From JAKBCQ01 sp021807585 (GTDB lineage Bacteria > Planctomycetota > Planctomycetia > Isosphaerales > Isosphaeraceae), in assembly GCA_027325115.1 (NCBI GenBank), contig DAHWFG010000132.1, positions 1-18,636 on the forward strand: a DNA stretch of 18,636 bases, written 5' to 3'. Shown piece after piece: positions 6,621-14,602 of the stretch. Both the position numbers and the translations under genes were made by a program. How positions within the stretch are numbered: position 1 is the first letter of the stretch; the number at the start of each line of letters is the position of its first letter. The notes below the pieces were generated by a model that made no database searches, was not told the origin of the DNA, and saw nothing but the letters and a program-made list of their open reading frames with translations.

Positions 6621-8657
6621 ATGACGGTGCTATTCGCGTTGATCGTCTCGGCGACGACGGCCTCGGCGCAGTTGCCCGCGACGTCCAAGATCGACTGGCG
6701 GCCGTTCAAGTCGTCGCTCGGCAATTTCCGCGTCGTCTTGCCCGATTTTCCCGACGAATCGATCCGCACGATCGATTCGATCGACGGCGAGGTCGACGAA
6801 TTCATCTATTCGTGCACGTTGGGCTGGAAACGCTATTTCGTGCGGTATTACGATCGTCCCTCGACCGCTCCATCACGCGCTCCGGGAGCGGTTCTCGACT
6901 CGGTTTACAGGCGGATGCTCGACGACCTGCAAGGGACGGTCGTCAAGCAAACCGACGTCGTCGTTTCGGGACATCCCGCTCGCGAATACACGATCGAGGC
7001 GCCGACGACTTTACCAAGCATTCGAATCGTCGTGCACGGCAGAATCCTCGTCGTCGATCGACGAGTTTATCAAGTACAAACATCAGCATACAAATCAAGG
7101 TGGAAAGGCGAGGACGGAACGGATGTCGTCTATTTCACGTCGTTCAAGCTGATCAATCCCCCGCCTCCTCCCGAGATCGTCGCTGCCAAGCCTTCGGATT
7201 CGACGATCGACGACGACGACGGGTCGCGCGGACTCGCGGTCGCTCGCGCGCCGAAGCGTCCGGTCGCGAATCGGCCGAGCGTCGCCGGGCCTGTGCAAGC
7301 TTCGCCTCGAAGCCCCACAATCCCGCGCCGATCGGTTCCCCGCGAACTCGCCGCCAATAGCAGGGCGATCGAGCTCGATCGCCCGCGAACCGCCAAATCG
7401 ACCCGGACCGCGCCGCCGCCGAAAGACGCCGCGTTCAAAAAGCTTGCGACCGAGGGGCCGCTGAAAGGCTGGAAGGCGTATCGCTCCGCCGAAATCGGCT
7501 TTCGCGTCTACTTTCCCGAATCCCCCGAGCGATCCGAGAAAAAATTTCCGTTCGCCGGCAAACCGACGATCTTCGCCAAATATTCGGTTGAATCGCTCGC
7601 AGCCCCCACGTGCTTCGTCGTTCATGCGGCGCTCGACGACGTAACGAGCAAAACCTCAAAAAAAGAACTCATCGATAAATTTATTGATGAGTTTATCAAG
7701 CCCCCCGCGAAGCAGGTCGTCGACGAGAACGCGACCGACCGAGTCGTCGCGGGATCGCGTGAGGTCGTTTATGTGACGAAAGACCCCGAATCGGGCGAGG
7801 CGATCGCGCGGTCGCGAATGCTCGTGGCGGTCACCTCGACCGATCTGTTCGCGATCGGTATCTCGACCCCCGCCGACGGCTTTCGCGAGGAGATCGCCAG
7901 GGCGTATCTGGATTCGTTTGAACTGATCGAACGCTCGCCGAAACTCGCGGCGCGATCGAGCGAATCCAAGCGACAACCCGCCGAGTCTCCCGCCGCGACG
8001 TCGTTTCGAACCGAGGCGAAAGCGAAGGCGATTCGACCCGAACCCCCCGCCGTATCGCTGAAACGAGCCGATAGCGAGCGTCTGGAAACCGAGCCGAAAC
8101 CCGCCGAACACGCGAATCTCCCCGCGAACCAGCCGAAACCCGCGGTCGAAACAGCGACCGCGAAACCGATCCCCGAAGGATTCCGGCTTTTCAGCTCGCA
8201 AGATCCGCCGTTCCACGTGCTCTTCTCGGGAGAGCCCAAGACGACCGTCAAGGAAGAGCCGGTCGCGCCCGGGAACGATGGCGCCAAACCCGCCGCCAAA
8301 ATCTCCAAAGTCTACAAGGCCTCGGTCGGCTCGGTCGAATATCGAGTATACGTAAATGAATACCCTTATGATATTAACACCGATAAATCCGACGAATATT
8401 TTGATCAGGCGAAAAAAGCGACGACGAACACGAACCAGGTCGAGCTGCTCGGCGAAAAACCCGTCACTGCCGGCAAGATACCCGGGCGTGAGCTTCGTCT
8501 CGAGGTCAAGATCCCGGGCGGCAAAACGACGCTCAAGATTAAGCAACGCATGTATTTGACGAAACGACGTGATTATCGCGTGATGGTATCGGCGCCCGAC
8601 GACGCCGACGCGTTTGAAAAGAACGATTTCTTCCTCGATTCGTTCGCGATCGATTGA
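6621..8657 (+). CDS. Exported protein with three divergent copies of one domain
   Basis: A 678-residue protein starting with a signal peptide (MTVLFALIVSATTASAQ). Three related units follow, at about 30-180, 290-437 and 528-678. Each opens with an aromatic/FxVxFP-type strand (NFRVVLPDFP; GFRVYFPESP; PFHVLFSGEP), has a middle segment with GxxxRE- or GSREV-like residues, and closes with SF preceded by hydrophobics (FTSFKLI; YLDSFELI; FLDSFAI). The units are joined by low-complexity Pro/Arg/Ala linkers. The fold resembles PsbP/DUF1795-like domains often seen in secreted planctomycete proteins (inference from pattern only). No catalytic motif is visible, so a binding or envelope role is likely but unproven. 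It is monocistronic: it sits 727 bases after the M50 gene and is followed by a hairpin. Confidence 0.75.
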   Translation: MTVLFALIVSATTASAQLPATSKIDWRPFKSSLGNFRVVLPDFPDESIRTIDSIDGEVDEFIYSCTLGWKRYFVRYYDRPSTAPSRAPGAVLDSVYRRMLDDLQGTVVKQTDVVVSGHPAREYTIEAPTTLPSIRIVVHGRILVVDRRVYQVQTSAYKSRWKGEDGTDVVYFTSFKLINPPPPPEIVAAKPSDSTIDDDDGSRGLAVARAPKRPVANRPSVAGPVQASPRSPTIPRRSVPRELAANSRAIELDRPRTAKSTRTAPPPKDAAFKKLATEGPLKGWKAYRSAEIGFRVYFPESPERSEKKFPFAGKPTIFAKYSVESLAAPTCFVVHAALDDVTSKTSKKELIDKFIDEFIKPPAKQVVDENATDRVVAGSREVVYVTKDPESGEAIARSRMLVAVTSTDLFAIGISTPADGFREEIARAYLDSFELIERSPKLAARSSESKRQPAESPAATSFRTEAKAKAIRPEPPAVSLKRADSERLETEPKPAEHANLPANQPKPAVETATAKPIPEGFRLFSSQDPPFHVLFSGEPKTTVKEEPVAPGNDGAKPAAKISKVYKASVGSVEYRVYVNEYPYDINTDKSDEYFDQAKKATTNTNQVELLGEKPVTAGKIPGRELRLEVKIPGGKTTLKIKQRMYLTKRRDYRVMVSAPDDADAFEKNDFFLDSFAID

Positions 8658-8691
8658 AACGCTTCGACCCCGCGACGTTACGAGGCGTTTC
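8656..8691 (+). terminator. Hairpin at the end of the three-domain gene
   Basis: An eleven-pair stem with one G-T pair (GAAACGCTTCG at 8656-8666 with CGAGGCGTTTC at 8681-8691) starts in the stop codon and has a 14-base loop. No T-run follows, so termination, if it occurs here, may be imperfect or Rho-aided. Confidence 0.4.
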
Positions 8692-8846
8692 GTCGGTTGA
8701 ACGGTTCGCTCCGATCGCCGATCATTGGAAACCCGCGACCGCGGGACGATTCGACTTGGTTGTGTTAAAATCGGATCGATCGGGTCGCCGCGGACGAGCG
8801 GCCCGGGAATCGATTCCCAAATAAAATCATATGGATATCAAGACCT

Positions 8847-10220
8847 GTGAGTGGAACGAGGATTGAAAGCGTATCGGGGATTCGCGGGATCGTCGGCGAC
8901 GGCTTCGACCCGATCGTCGCGGCGGGCTTTACCGCGGCGTACGCATCGACTTTGGCGCCTGGGCCGATCGTCGTCGGCCACGACGGTCGCATTTCCGCCG
9001 ATCTGTTTTCCAGGGCGGTGCTATCCGCGGTCGTCGCATCGGGGCGAGACGCGCTTTGGGCGGGTGCGGTGGCCACTCCGACGCTCGGCGTGCTCGTCCG
9101 CGCTCACGCCGCGAGCGGCGGGATTCAGATCTCGGCGTCGCACAATCCGCCCCGCTACAATGGACTGAAGTTCTTTCAGCCCAGGGGGATGGTGCTCAGC
9201 CCCACGATGGGCAAGGCGGTGATCGACGCGTTTCATCAACGATCGCCGGACTGGGCGAAATGGGACGAACTGGGCTCGATTCATACGATCGACGATCCCG
9301 ACCGCGATCATTTGAACACGATTCTGGCGAAGGTCGATGTCACCGCGATTCAATCGCGTCGCTTCCGGGTTTTGGTCGACGCGTGCCACGGAGCGGGGGG
9401 TCGCCCCGCGGCGTCGCTATTAAGAGCCTTGGGGTGCGAATGCGAGATCCTTGGAGCGAATCCCGACGGTCTTTACGATCATCCCCCCGAACCGACCGAG
9501 GACAATTTGCGTGGGTTCGCCGCCGGGGTCGTCGCTCGGGGCGCCGCGATCGGTTTCGCGCAAGACCCTGACGCCGATCGGCTTGCGATCGTCGACGAGA
9601 CGGGACGCTACATCGGCGAGGAACTGACGCTTGCGCTCGTCGCGGCGCGCCGGCTCGATCAAGATCTGGGACCGTTCGTCGTCAATTTATCAACGTCGCG
9701 CGTCGTCGAAGATCTGGCGAAGAGTAAGGGGCTCGTCACGCATCGTACTCCCGTCGGTGAAATCCACGTCGTCGAGCGGATGATCGCCGAACGAGCGATG
9801 CTGGGAGGGGAAGGAAACGGCGGCGTGATCGACCCCCGCATCGGCTACGTGCGCGACGGTTTCATCGCCATGGCGCTCGTCCTCGACCTTATGGCGGCGC
9901 GACGCGAGCCGATCTCGAAAATCGTTGATTCATTACCACGTTACTACATGATTAAAGAAAAATATGATTTAACCTCAATAAACGAATCGAACGAGGGGGC
10001 CGCGGAGCGGTTTGAACGACTGGCGGAGTTGTTTCCAGACGCTCGCATCGACCGCCGCGACGGGATTCGGCTTGCATGGGACGATCGCTGGGTGCAGGCG
10101 CGGGCGAGCAATACCGAGCCGATCGCGCGGGTGATCGCCGAGGCGCGCGACCGCGAAACCGCCGCGGCGTTGGCTCGCCGCGTGGGCGCGGCGCTGACGG
10201 CGAACGGAGGTTCGCGATGA
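8847..10220 (+). CDS. glmM: Phosphoglucosamine/phosphomanno-mutase family enzyme
   Basis: A 457-residue alpha-D-phosphohexomutase that shifts phosphate between C6 and C1 of a sugar. All four family signatures are present in order: the phosphoserine loop ASHNPPRYNG (Ser98), the magnesium loop DPDADR (240-245), the sugar loop GGEGNGGVI (320-328) and the phosphate-binding loop RASNTEPIARV (from Arg419). The N-terminus SVSGIRGIVG and the GEGNGG loop fit the archaeal-type GlmM branch better than E. coli GlmM, so glucosamine-phosphate (towards UDP-GlcNAc) is the favoured substrate; mannose- or glucose-phosphate remains possible. The start is GTG at 8847 with only a weak ribosome site; it is chosen because SGTRIESVSGIRG is the expected N-terminus. 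The stop overlaps the next gene by ATGA, implying coupling. Confidence 0.88.
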   Translation: MSGTRIESVSGIRGIVGDGFDPIVAAGFTAAYASTLAPGPIVVGHDGRISADLFSRAVLSAVVASGRDALWAGAVATPTLGVLVRAHAASGGIQISASHNPPRYNGLKFFQPRGMVLSPTMGKAVIDAFHQRSPDWAKWDELGSIHTIDDPDRDHLNTILAKVDVTAIQSRRFRVLVDACHGAGGRPAASLLRALGCECEILGANPDGLYDHPPEPTEDNLRGFAAGVVARGAAIGFAQDPDADRLAIVDETGRYIGEELTLALVAARRLDQDLGPFVVNLSTSRVVEDLAKSKGLVTHRTPVGEIHVVERMIAERAMLGGEGNGGVIDPRIGYVRDGFIAMALVLDLMAARREPISKIVDSLPRYYMIKEKYDLTSINESNEGAAERFERLAELFPDARIDRRDGIRLAWDDRWVQARASNTEPIARVIAEARDRETAAALARRVGAALTANGGSR

Positions 10221-10921
10221 AAGAATGGCCCGTGTTTGAACAACCTCCCGCGATCGCCTTCGTCGACGTCGACGGCACGCTTTTGGCTGAAACGACGACT
10301 TATCTTTTTGCGCGAATTATGCGACGGCGGGGACTGATCCGCCGATCGTTCATCTTGCGGGCGATGTATCACGGTCTTCAGCATCGGTTCGGCCGGCTCG
10401 ATTACGGCCGGCTTGTCGCCTTCGGCCTCAAAAGCATCGCGCGAATCCCCGTCGTCGAGCTGGAACGGATCGCTTACGATAGTTTGGTTGAGAACGTCAA
10501 ACCGCGGCTTTATCTCGGCGCGGTCGAGCATATGAACGCGATGCGCGAGGCGGGAACAGCCGTCGTACTCGTTTCGTCGTCGCCTCGGATCGTGATCGAG
10601 CCGCTGGCGATCTATCTGGGATGCGCCGATGTTTTAACGACACCGGTGGTGATCCAACGCGGTCGTTTGATTGGAACAGGGCAGGGGCCGCCGTGTTACG
10701 GCGAGGGGAAGCTCTATTGGGCCGAGCGTTGGGCCGAGGGGCGAGGGATTTCGATGGACGAAACCGTCGCTTACGCGGATAATTGGAGTGATCGATCGCT
10801 GTTAGAACGCGTGGGTCGCGCGATCGTCGTACATCCGCATCGCAAGCTCAGAAAGCTCGCCAAAAAACGCGGTTGGTTGATTATCCGTCCGCGTCGACCT
10901 AGACTTAGCTCGGTACGTTAA
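10217..10921 (+). CDS. HAD-IB family phosphatase-like hydrolase
   Basis: A 234-residue HAD-superfamily protein. Motif I is DVDGT (nucleophile Asp17, acid/base Asp19), motif II is the serine in VLVSSSP, motif III is the lysine in GEGKLYW, and motif IV is the acidic pair in ADNWSDRSLL. A helical cap between motifs I and II places it in subfamily IB with SerB-like phosphatases. The open frame extends upstream, but the ATG at 10217 has a GGAGG at 10206-10210 and overlaps the mutase stop by four bases, which fixes the start. It should hydrolyse a phosphate ester, possibly a sugar or lipid phosphate linked to the mutase (inference). The C-terminus is strongly basic (RPRRPRLSSVR), which could help membrane association. 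The family is sure; the substrate is unknown. Confidence 0.85.
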   Translation: MKEWPVFEQPPAIAFVDVDGTLLAETTTYLFARIMRRRGLIRRSFILRAMYHGLQHRFGRLDYGRLVAFGLKSIARIPVVELERIAYDSLVENVKPRLYLGAVEHMNAMREAGTAVVLVSSSPRIVIEPLAIYLGCADVLTTPVVIQRGRLIGTGQGPPCYGEGKLYWAERWAEGRGISMDETVAYADNWSDRSLLERVGRAIVVHPHRKLRKLAKKRGWLIIRPRRPRLSSVR

Positions 10922-10983
10922 GAATAACCGGCGCAGGCCGAACCAATACCACACCGATACCACGCGTGTGAAAGCGCGAAAAT

Positions 10984-11011
10984 GACGGCGAGTTCTCGTC
11001 GAGACGCCGTC
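10984..11011. terminator. Strong hairpin between the HAD gene and the sigma-factor gene
   Basis: GACGGCG (10984-10990) pairs perfectly with CGCCGTC (11005-11011), and the intervening bases form a second small stem (TCTC/GAGA) with a three-base loop. No T-run follows on the plus strand. It may end the mutase/HAD transcript or be a leader structure of the sigma-factor mRNA. Confidence 0.35.
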
Positions 11012-11080
11012 CGATAACAAACGAGAATCAAGCGGGCTTAATAGGAAAGCATTCTTCGCGCGTACGAGGGATGACGAGTC

Positions 11081-11734
11081 ATGCAAGACGAGATTCAGGA
11101 CAATCCATCGCAGCGCAAGGCGAGCGTCAGTCCGACGGCGATCGCGATCGTCATGGGATTGGCCGCTCTAACGGCGTCGGCGAGCGAAACCGATTTGGTT
11201 CGCGATATACAACGTTACTGCGCAGTCTGCTGGCGGAACGCGCGGCTCGATCCCGGTCTCTGGGACGACTGCACGCAGGAGGTTTGCTGTCGGTTGCTCA
11301 CCAAAGCGCGATCGGGCTTGCTTGATCTGAACATGGTCCTCGCCGAGGATAGCCCCGAACGGCGCGAGCTCGTGCGGGCGATCGACACGGTGCGCAAGCG
11401 TGTTCAACGCTCCAAAAAATATCAACCGTTTGACGAGCGGCTCGCCCCCGGCGACGATCGCGAACAGAAGGCGCGATACCGCCAAGAATTGGGCGAAATC
11501 CTCGAAGCGGCTCGTCGAGCCGTGTTAACGCCGCGTCAAGATCGCATCGTCGAACTCTGGACCCGCGGCTGGAACGTCCCCGAGATCGGCGGCGAACTCG
11601 GCCTTTCGGTCGCTCGCGTGAGCGACGAAAAATACAAGGCGTTGCGCAAGCTCGAACGGCATCTCGCCGATCGACGCGACGAGTTCGATCTCGCCGTTCC
11701 CGCGAACGACGACGAACTTCTCCGTGTCGGTTAA
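11081..11734 (+). CDS. Sigma-70-family RNA polymerase sigma factor
   Basis: A 217-residue ECF-like sigma factor that should direct RNA polymerase to a particular promoter set. Region 2 is seen at about 40-75, where DDCTQEVCCRLL matches the usual DDxxQExFxRLL pattern. Region 4 is at about 145-195, with LTPRQDRIVELW followed by a helix-turn-helix (VPEIGGELGLSVARVSDEKY). The linker between them is long and charged. The start at 11081 has GAGGG ten bases upstream. Two things are odd: a hydrophobic N-terminal stretch (AIAIVMGLAALTASAS) before region 2, and five cysteines in or near region 2 (47, 50, 64, 69, 70). No anti-sigma gene is adjacent; the neighbours are an archease and an ExbB operon. The target genes are unknown. 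Confidence 0.75.
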   Translation: MQDEIQDNPSQRKASVSPTAIAIVMGLAALTASASETDLVRDIQRYCAVCWRNARLDPGLWDDCTQEVCCRLLTKARSGLLDLNMVLAEDSPERRELVRAIDTVRKRVQRSKKYQPFDERLAPGDDREQKARYRQELGEILEAARRAVLTPRQDRIVELWTRGWNVPEIGGELGLSVARVSDEKYKALRKLERHLADRRDEFDLAVPANDDELLRVG

Positions 11735-11773
11735 AATATACCGGCGCTAGGATAGGTTACTTTCAAATAAGTT

Positions 11774-11779
11774 TATAAT
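11774..11779 (+). promoter_or_regulatory. TATAAT box before the archease gene
   Basis: A perfect -10 hexamer lies in an AT-rich gap, directly before the ribosome site AAGGG (11781-11785) of the archease gene. No good -35 hexamer sits 16-18 bases upstream, so it may be fortuitous, or require another sigma factor. Confidence 0.25.
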
Positions 11780-11792
11780 CAAGGGTTTTTTG

Positions 11793-12221
11793 ATGGGAGA
11801 AGCCGTCGTCTTCGAGCACACCGCCGACCTCGGTCTGAGGGTCGTGGGCCGAGATTTGGCGGATCTTTTCGAATCGGCGGCGCGGGGTTTGATTGGAGTG
11901 ATCGTCGCCGACCCCGCGACGATCGAATCTCGGCTGGAAGAAAGCGTGAACCTCGTCGATCGTACGCTCGAAGGGCTGATGGCAAGCTGGCTGAACGAGC
12001 TGATCTTTCGCGTCGAGACGCGGCGTCGCGTTTACGCCAAGTTTCGAGTTGAGGTGAAAACTTCGGCGGAACAATCGACGCTCACGGGCGGAATCGCGGG
12101 CGAGCCGATCGATCGTTCGCGGCACGTAATGGACCACGAGGTCAAGGCCGCGACCCGCCATCAACTTGTCGTTGAACAAACCGCGGACGGCTGGTCCGCC
12201 GAAATGATTCTTGATATTTAA
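11793..12221 (+). CDS. Archease
   Basis: A 142-residue archease. In other organisms this small metal-binding protein activates the RNA ligase RtcB, speeding its guanylylation during tRNA splicing or RNA repair. The sequence has the family signature EHTADLGLRVVG at the N-terminus, SWLNELIFRVE in the middle, GEPIDRSRH and VKAATRHQL, and the C-terminal LDI. Asp12 and the penultimate Asp141 occupy the metal-ligand positions of known archeases, as I recall. The frame could start at TTG 11790, but the ATG at 11793 gives the expected length and has AAGGG seven bases upstream. No rtcB lies in the window, which is unusual because the two are often adjacent. Archease could also serve another RNA- or protein-chaperone role. 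Confidence 0.9.
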   Translation: MGEAVVFEHTADLGLRVVGRDLADLFESAARGLIGVIVADPATIESRLEESVNLVDRTLEGLMASWLNELIFRVETRRRVYAKFRVEVKTSAEQSTLTGGIAGEPIDRSRHVMDHEVKAATRHQLVVEQTADGWSAEMILDI

Positions 12222-12245
12222 ATATAATTATAATACTAATATGAA
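12205..12245 (+). promoter_or_regulatory. AT-rich promoter-like block before the ExbB operon
   Basis: The end of the archease gene runs into a block with two tandem TATAAT words (12223-12228 and 12229-12234) and a TTGATA at 12211-12216. No -35/-10 pair has perfect spacing, but this is the likeliest promoter region for the four-gene operon that starts at 12373. Confidence 0.3.
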
Positions 12246-12357
12246 AACTTTAATGGTTGATTGTCCGACTGAAGCGGTCGGCGGCTTTGCGTGAGTTGAA
12301 CCTTGCGGTTCCAGGGGGTAAGCTCGGCGTTTTGGCGTCGTGGAATTTTTCGCGTCT

Positions 12358-12366
12358 AGGGAAGGG
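12358..12366 (+). promoter_or_regulatory. Ribosome binding site favouring a TTG start
   Basis: AGGGAAGGG ends six bases before TTG 12373. The in-frame ATG at 12385 is 18 bases away, too far for this site, and the GTG at 12340 has no site of its own. Confidence 0.55.
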
Positions 12367-12372
12367 CGAATC

Positions 12373-13536
12373 TTGAGCGATCTGATGCGTCGAACTTCAA
12401 TCACGGCGGCGCCCGCGTTGATCGCGTTCGCTTGCATCTTCTGCGTGCCCGGTCTCTTCCGCGGGGCATACGCGCAAACCGCCGAGCCGAGCCGAGACGC
12501 CAAGATCGCGGCCGACCGCGGCGTCGACGATTCCCCTCAAGAATCCGGCGAAGCCGCCGACGCCCCCAAATCGTTCCTGGCCTGGATGGCGAAGGCTTCG
12601 GGACCGATCGGAATTGTTATTTTGCTCTTATCTTTTTATTTGATAGCGCTTGTCGGCTGGATGTTCATGGAATATCGCCGCGCGGTCGCGATTCCCGATT
12701 TGCTGACGCGCGAACTCGCCGAACTGCTGGCTCAAAAGCGATTTAACGACGCGTATCAACGACTCGCGGGGGATCGGTCGTTTCTCTCGCGCGCGATCGC
12801 CGCGGGAGCGCGCAAGCTCGATCGCGGCCGCGACGAGGCGATCCGCGCAATCGAACTCGTCGTCGACGACGTCACCATGGAAATGGAGCACCGCGCCACC
12901 TACCTCGCCACCGTCGGAACCCTCGGACCGATGATCGGACTGGTGGGGACAGTTTATGGAATGATTATAAGCTTTCGTGTGATGGCGATCGAGGGCGCCT
13001 CGCCCCAGGCGAGCCGGCTCGCCGAGGGGATATCGACGGCGCTTTTCGCAACGCTTGAAGGCATCGCAATCTCAATACCTGCAATATATTTCCACGCGTA
13101 TTTTCGCAACCGGATCGCTCGGCTGTCGCTCGAGGTCGCGATCGTCGCCGAGGCGATGCTTGATCAGTTCGCTCTCGGGACCCGACCGGGGCGAGCCGCG
13201 GCGATCGTAGCCCCCTCGTTCCAACGTTCGGTCCGCAATTCGAGGCCGCCGATCGCGCCCCCGACCTCGCTTTCGGTCCACGTTCAACCGCCCGGCGACG
13301 ACGACGCGGTCGATCACGATTCCTCCTCGATCGAGGGACCGACGATCGACATGTCCCCCGCTCTCGACGAACTTCGCGTCGAAAACGGAGACGATCAAGC
13401 CGTGGATCCTATCAACGACGAACGCCGACACGAAAACCGCGATCCCGGTCCGACCCATGCACCGACGATCGAAAACGGTCCCGCGACGCCTCACGATTCG
13501 GCGACCGAATCCGCGTCGAACCCCCAAATACCTTAA
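12373..13536 (+). CDS. MotA/TolQ/ExbB-family proton-channel protein
   Basis: A 387-residue ExbB-like inner-membrane protein that, with ExbD partners, should form a proton-driven motor in the envelope. The TTG start is preferred for its ribosome site; ATG 12385 is the alternative. It begins with a signal-peptide-like segment ending GAYAQ (to about 35). TM1 is at about 77-98 and a cytoplasmic helical region with KRFNDAYQRLAGD follows. The hallmark TM2 (TLGPMIGLVGTVYGMI, from about 181) and TM3 (FATLEGIAISIPAIYF, from about 225) come next. A polar, proline- and acid-rich tail of about 118 residues (270-387) is extra to the family, whose members are usually near 230 residues. It heads an operon with two ExbD genes. 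Its specific partner system is unknown; no TonB or TolA is nearby. Confidence 0.85.
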   Translation: MSDLMRRTSITAAPALIAFACIFCVPGLFRGAYAQTAEPSRDAKIAADRGVDDSPQESGEAADAPKSFLAWMAKASGPIGIVILLLSFYLIALVGWMFMEYRRAVAIPDLLTRELAELLAQKRFNDAYQRLAGDRSFLSRAIAAGARKLDRGRDEAIRAIELVVDDVTMEMEHRATYLATVGTLGPMIGLVGTVYGMIISFRVMAIEGASPQASRLAEGISTALFATLEGIAISIPAIYFHAYFRNRIARLSLEVAIVAEAMLDQFALGTRPGRAAAIVAPSFQRSVRNSRPPIAPPTSLSVHVQPPGDDDAVDHDSSSIEGPTIDMSPALDELRVENGDDQAVDPINDERRHENRDPGPTHAPTIENGPATPHDSATESASNPQIP

Positions 13537-13600
13537 GCCCCGCGGCGCGGAACGCAAACGATTCCTTGGCAATTGTGATAATTATATCAGGTTGATATTT

Positions 13601-14074
13601 ATGCGTCATTATTCAAGATATCGTAATCGAAACGATTCGACCCCCGAACTGAATTTGACTCCGCTCCTCGACGTCGTTTTACAGTTGATTACATTTTTTA
13701 TGATGCTCGTACACTTCGGCACGAAAATCGAAGGCGCGACCAAAGGCGTGCGGCTGCCGATCGCGGCCGTGGCGACGCCGCGAAGCGATCTCGGCCTCGA
13801 TCGGCTCGTCGTCGTCATCGACGCGCGGGGTGGGGTCGTTTCGGGCGATCAATCGCTCTCCGATCGCGCAGCCGAATCCTGGTGGAACGAGCGCGCCGAA
13901 AAACGCCGCCGCGGCGCCGAACTGATCGGCGAATCGAGACGCGAACTCCTCACGCGCGTCGTCGTTAGAGCCGATCGCGACGCCCCATACGGCGAAGTGC
14001 GCAGGAGATTGGCCGAGGCGAGACGCGCCGGATTCGCCAAATTCACGCTCGTCGTCCTTCGGAGTCGTAATTAA
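13601..14074 (+). CDS. ExbD/TolR-family protein, copy 1
   Basis: A 157-residue ExbD-like protein with one N-terminal membrane helix and a periplasmic domain. The segment LNLTPLLDVVLQLITFFMML carries the essential proton-carrying aspartate at residue 24, matching the ExbD position. The periplasmic part ends VVVRADRDAPYGEVRRRLAEA and FTLVVLRS, as in the TolR/ExbD fold. The frame is open from 13457, but the ATG at 13601 places the membrane helix correctly; its ribosome site is weak. The mRNA around the start is AT-rich. The stop TAA is immediately followed by the ATG of the second ExbD gene. Confidence 0.88.
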   Translation: MRHYSRYRNRNDSTPELNLTPLLDVVLQLITFFMMLVHFGTKIEGATKGVRLPIAAVATPRSDLGLDRLVVVIDARGGVVSGDQSLSDRAAESWWNERAEKRRRGAELIGESRRELLTRVVVRADRDAPYGEVRRRLAEARRAGFAKFTLVVLRSRN

Positions 14075-14602
14075 ATGATTTCACGCACATATATACGAAG
14101 GAAACGATCAAATCGGGACGAATCAAAGGTCCTCTTCCCCGTCACCCCCATGCTTGATATGGCGTTTCAATTGTTGGCGTTCTTTATCCTTTCGTTTCAG
14201 GCGCCGACGCGCGAGACTCGCCTCGATTTGTACCTGCCGGCCGAGCCGCAAGCCGTCTTCCGAAGCGATTCGGCCAAAGCGACCGCCGCCGATAATGAAC
14301 CGGGAACCAATAACCTCGAAATCGACCTCGAAACCGAACTCGTCGTCCACGCCCGATCCGACGATCTGGGGGATCTCAAAACCCTCCTCCTCGGCGATGT
14401 CTCTCTGGATAATGTAGATGTGTTGAGCGATCGATTGAGTCGATACCGCGAAGTCCTCCGCGATAAACCGCTCCGCGTCGTGCTTTACGCCGACGATTCG
14501 CTCCGTTATCAAGCCGCTGCGCAAATATTGGCGGCGTGTACGCGGGCGCGCGTCGAGACGGTTCGCCTCGCCGACGCCCAATCTCAAGGAGACGCTCGGT
14601 GA
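14075..14602 (+). CDS. ExbD/TolR-family protein, copy 2
   Basis: A 175-residue paralogue of the preceding ExbD. Basic residues precede VTPMLDMAFQLLAFFILSF, with the conserved aspartate at residue 28. The periplasmic part contains a linker of about 60 polar residues not seen in copy 1, then LRVVLYADDSLRYQAAAQIL and ETVRLADA, equivalent to the conserved ExbD C-terminus. The ATG directly abuts the previous stop, with GGAG at 14061-14064 as ribosome site. Two unlike ExbD proteins with one ExbB are typical of many planctomycete operons and probably form a heterodimer (inference). The stop overlaps the GTG of the next gene. Confidence 0.87.
   Translation: MISRTYIRRKRSNRDESKVLFPVTPMLDMAFQLLAFFILSFQAPTRETRLDLYLPAEPQAVFRSDSAKATAADNEPGTNNLEIDLETELVVHARSDDLGDLKTLLLGDVSLDNVDVLSDRLSRYREVLRDKPLRVVLYADDSLRYQAAAQILAACTRARVETVRLADAQSQGDAR

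Noticed and set aside
7656..8546. Minus-strand frame opposite the three-domain gene
   Set aside because: Arg/Phe/Gly-rich antisense shadow of a signal-peptide protein with repeats.
8730..8775. Promoter-like TTAAAAT and a small GC hairpin before the mutase gene
   Set aside because: No -35 element at suitable spacing, and the stem is only five pairs; not enough to call.
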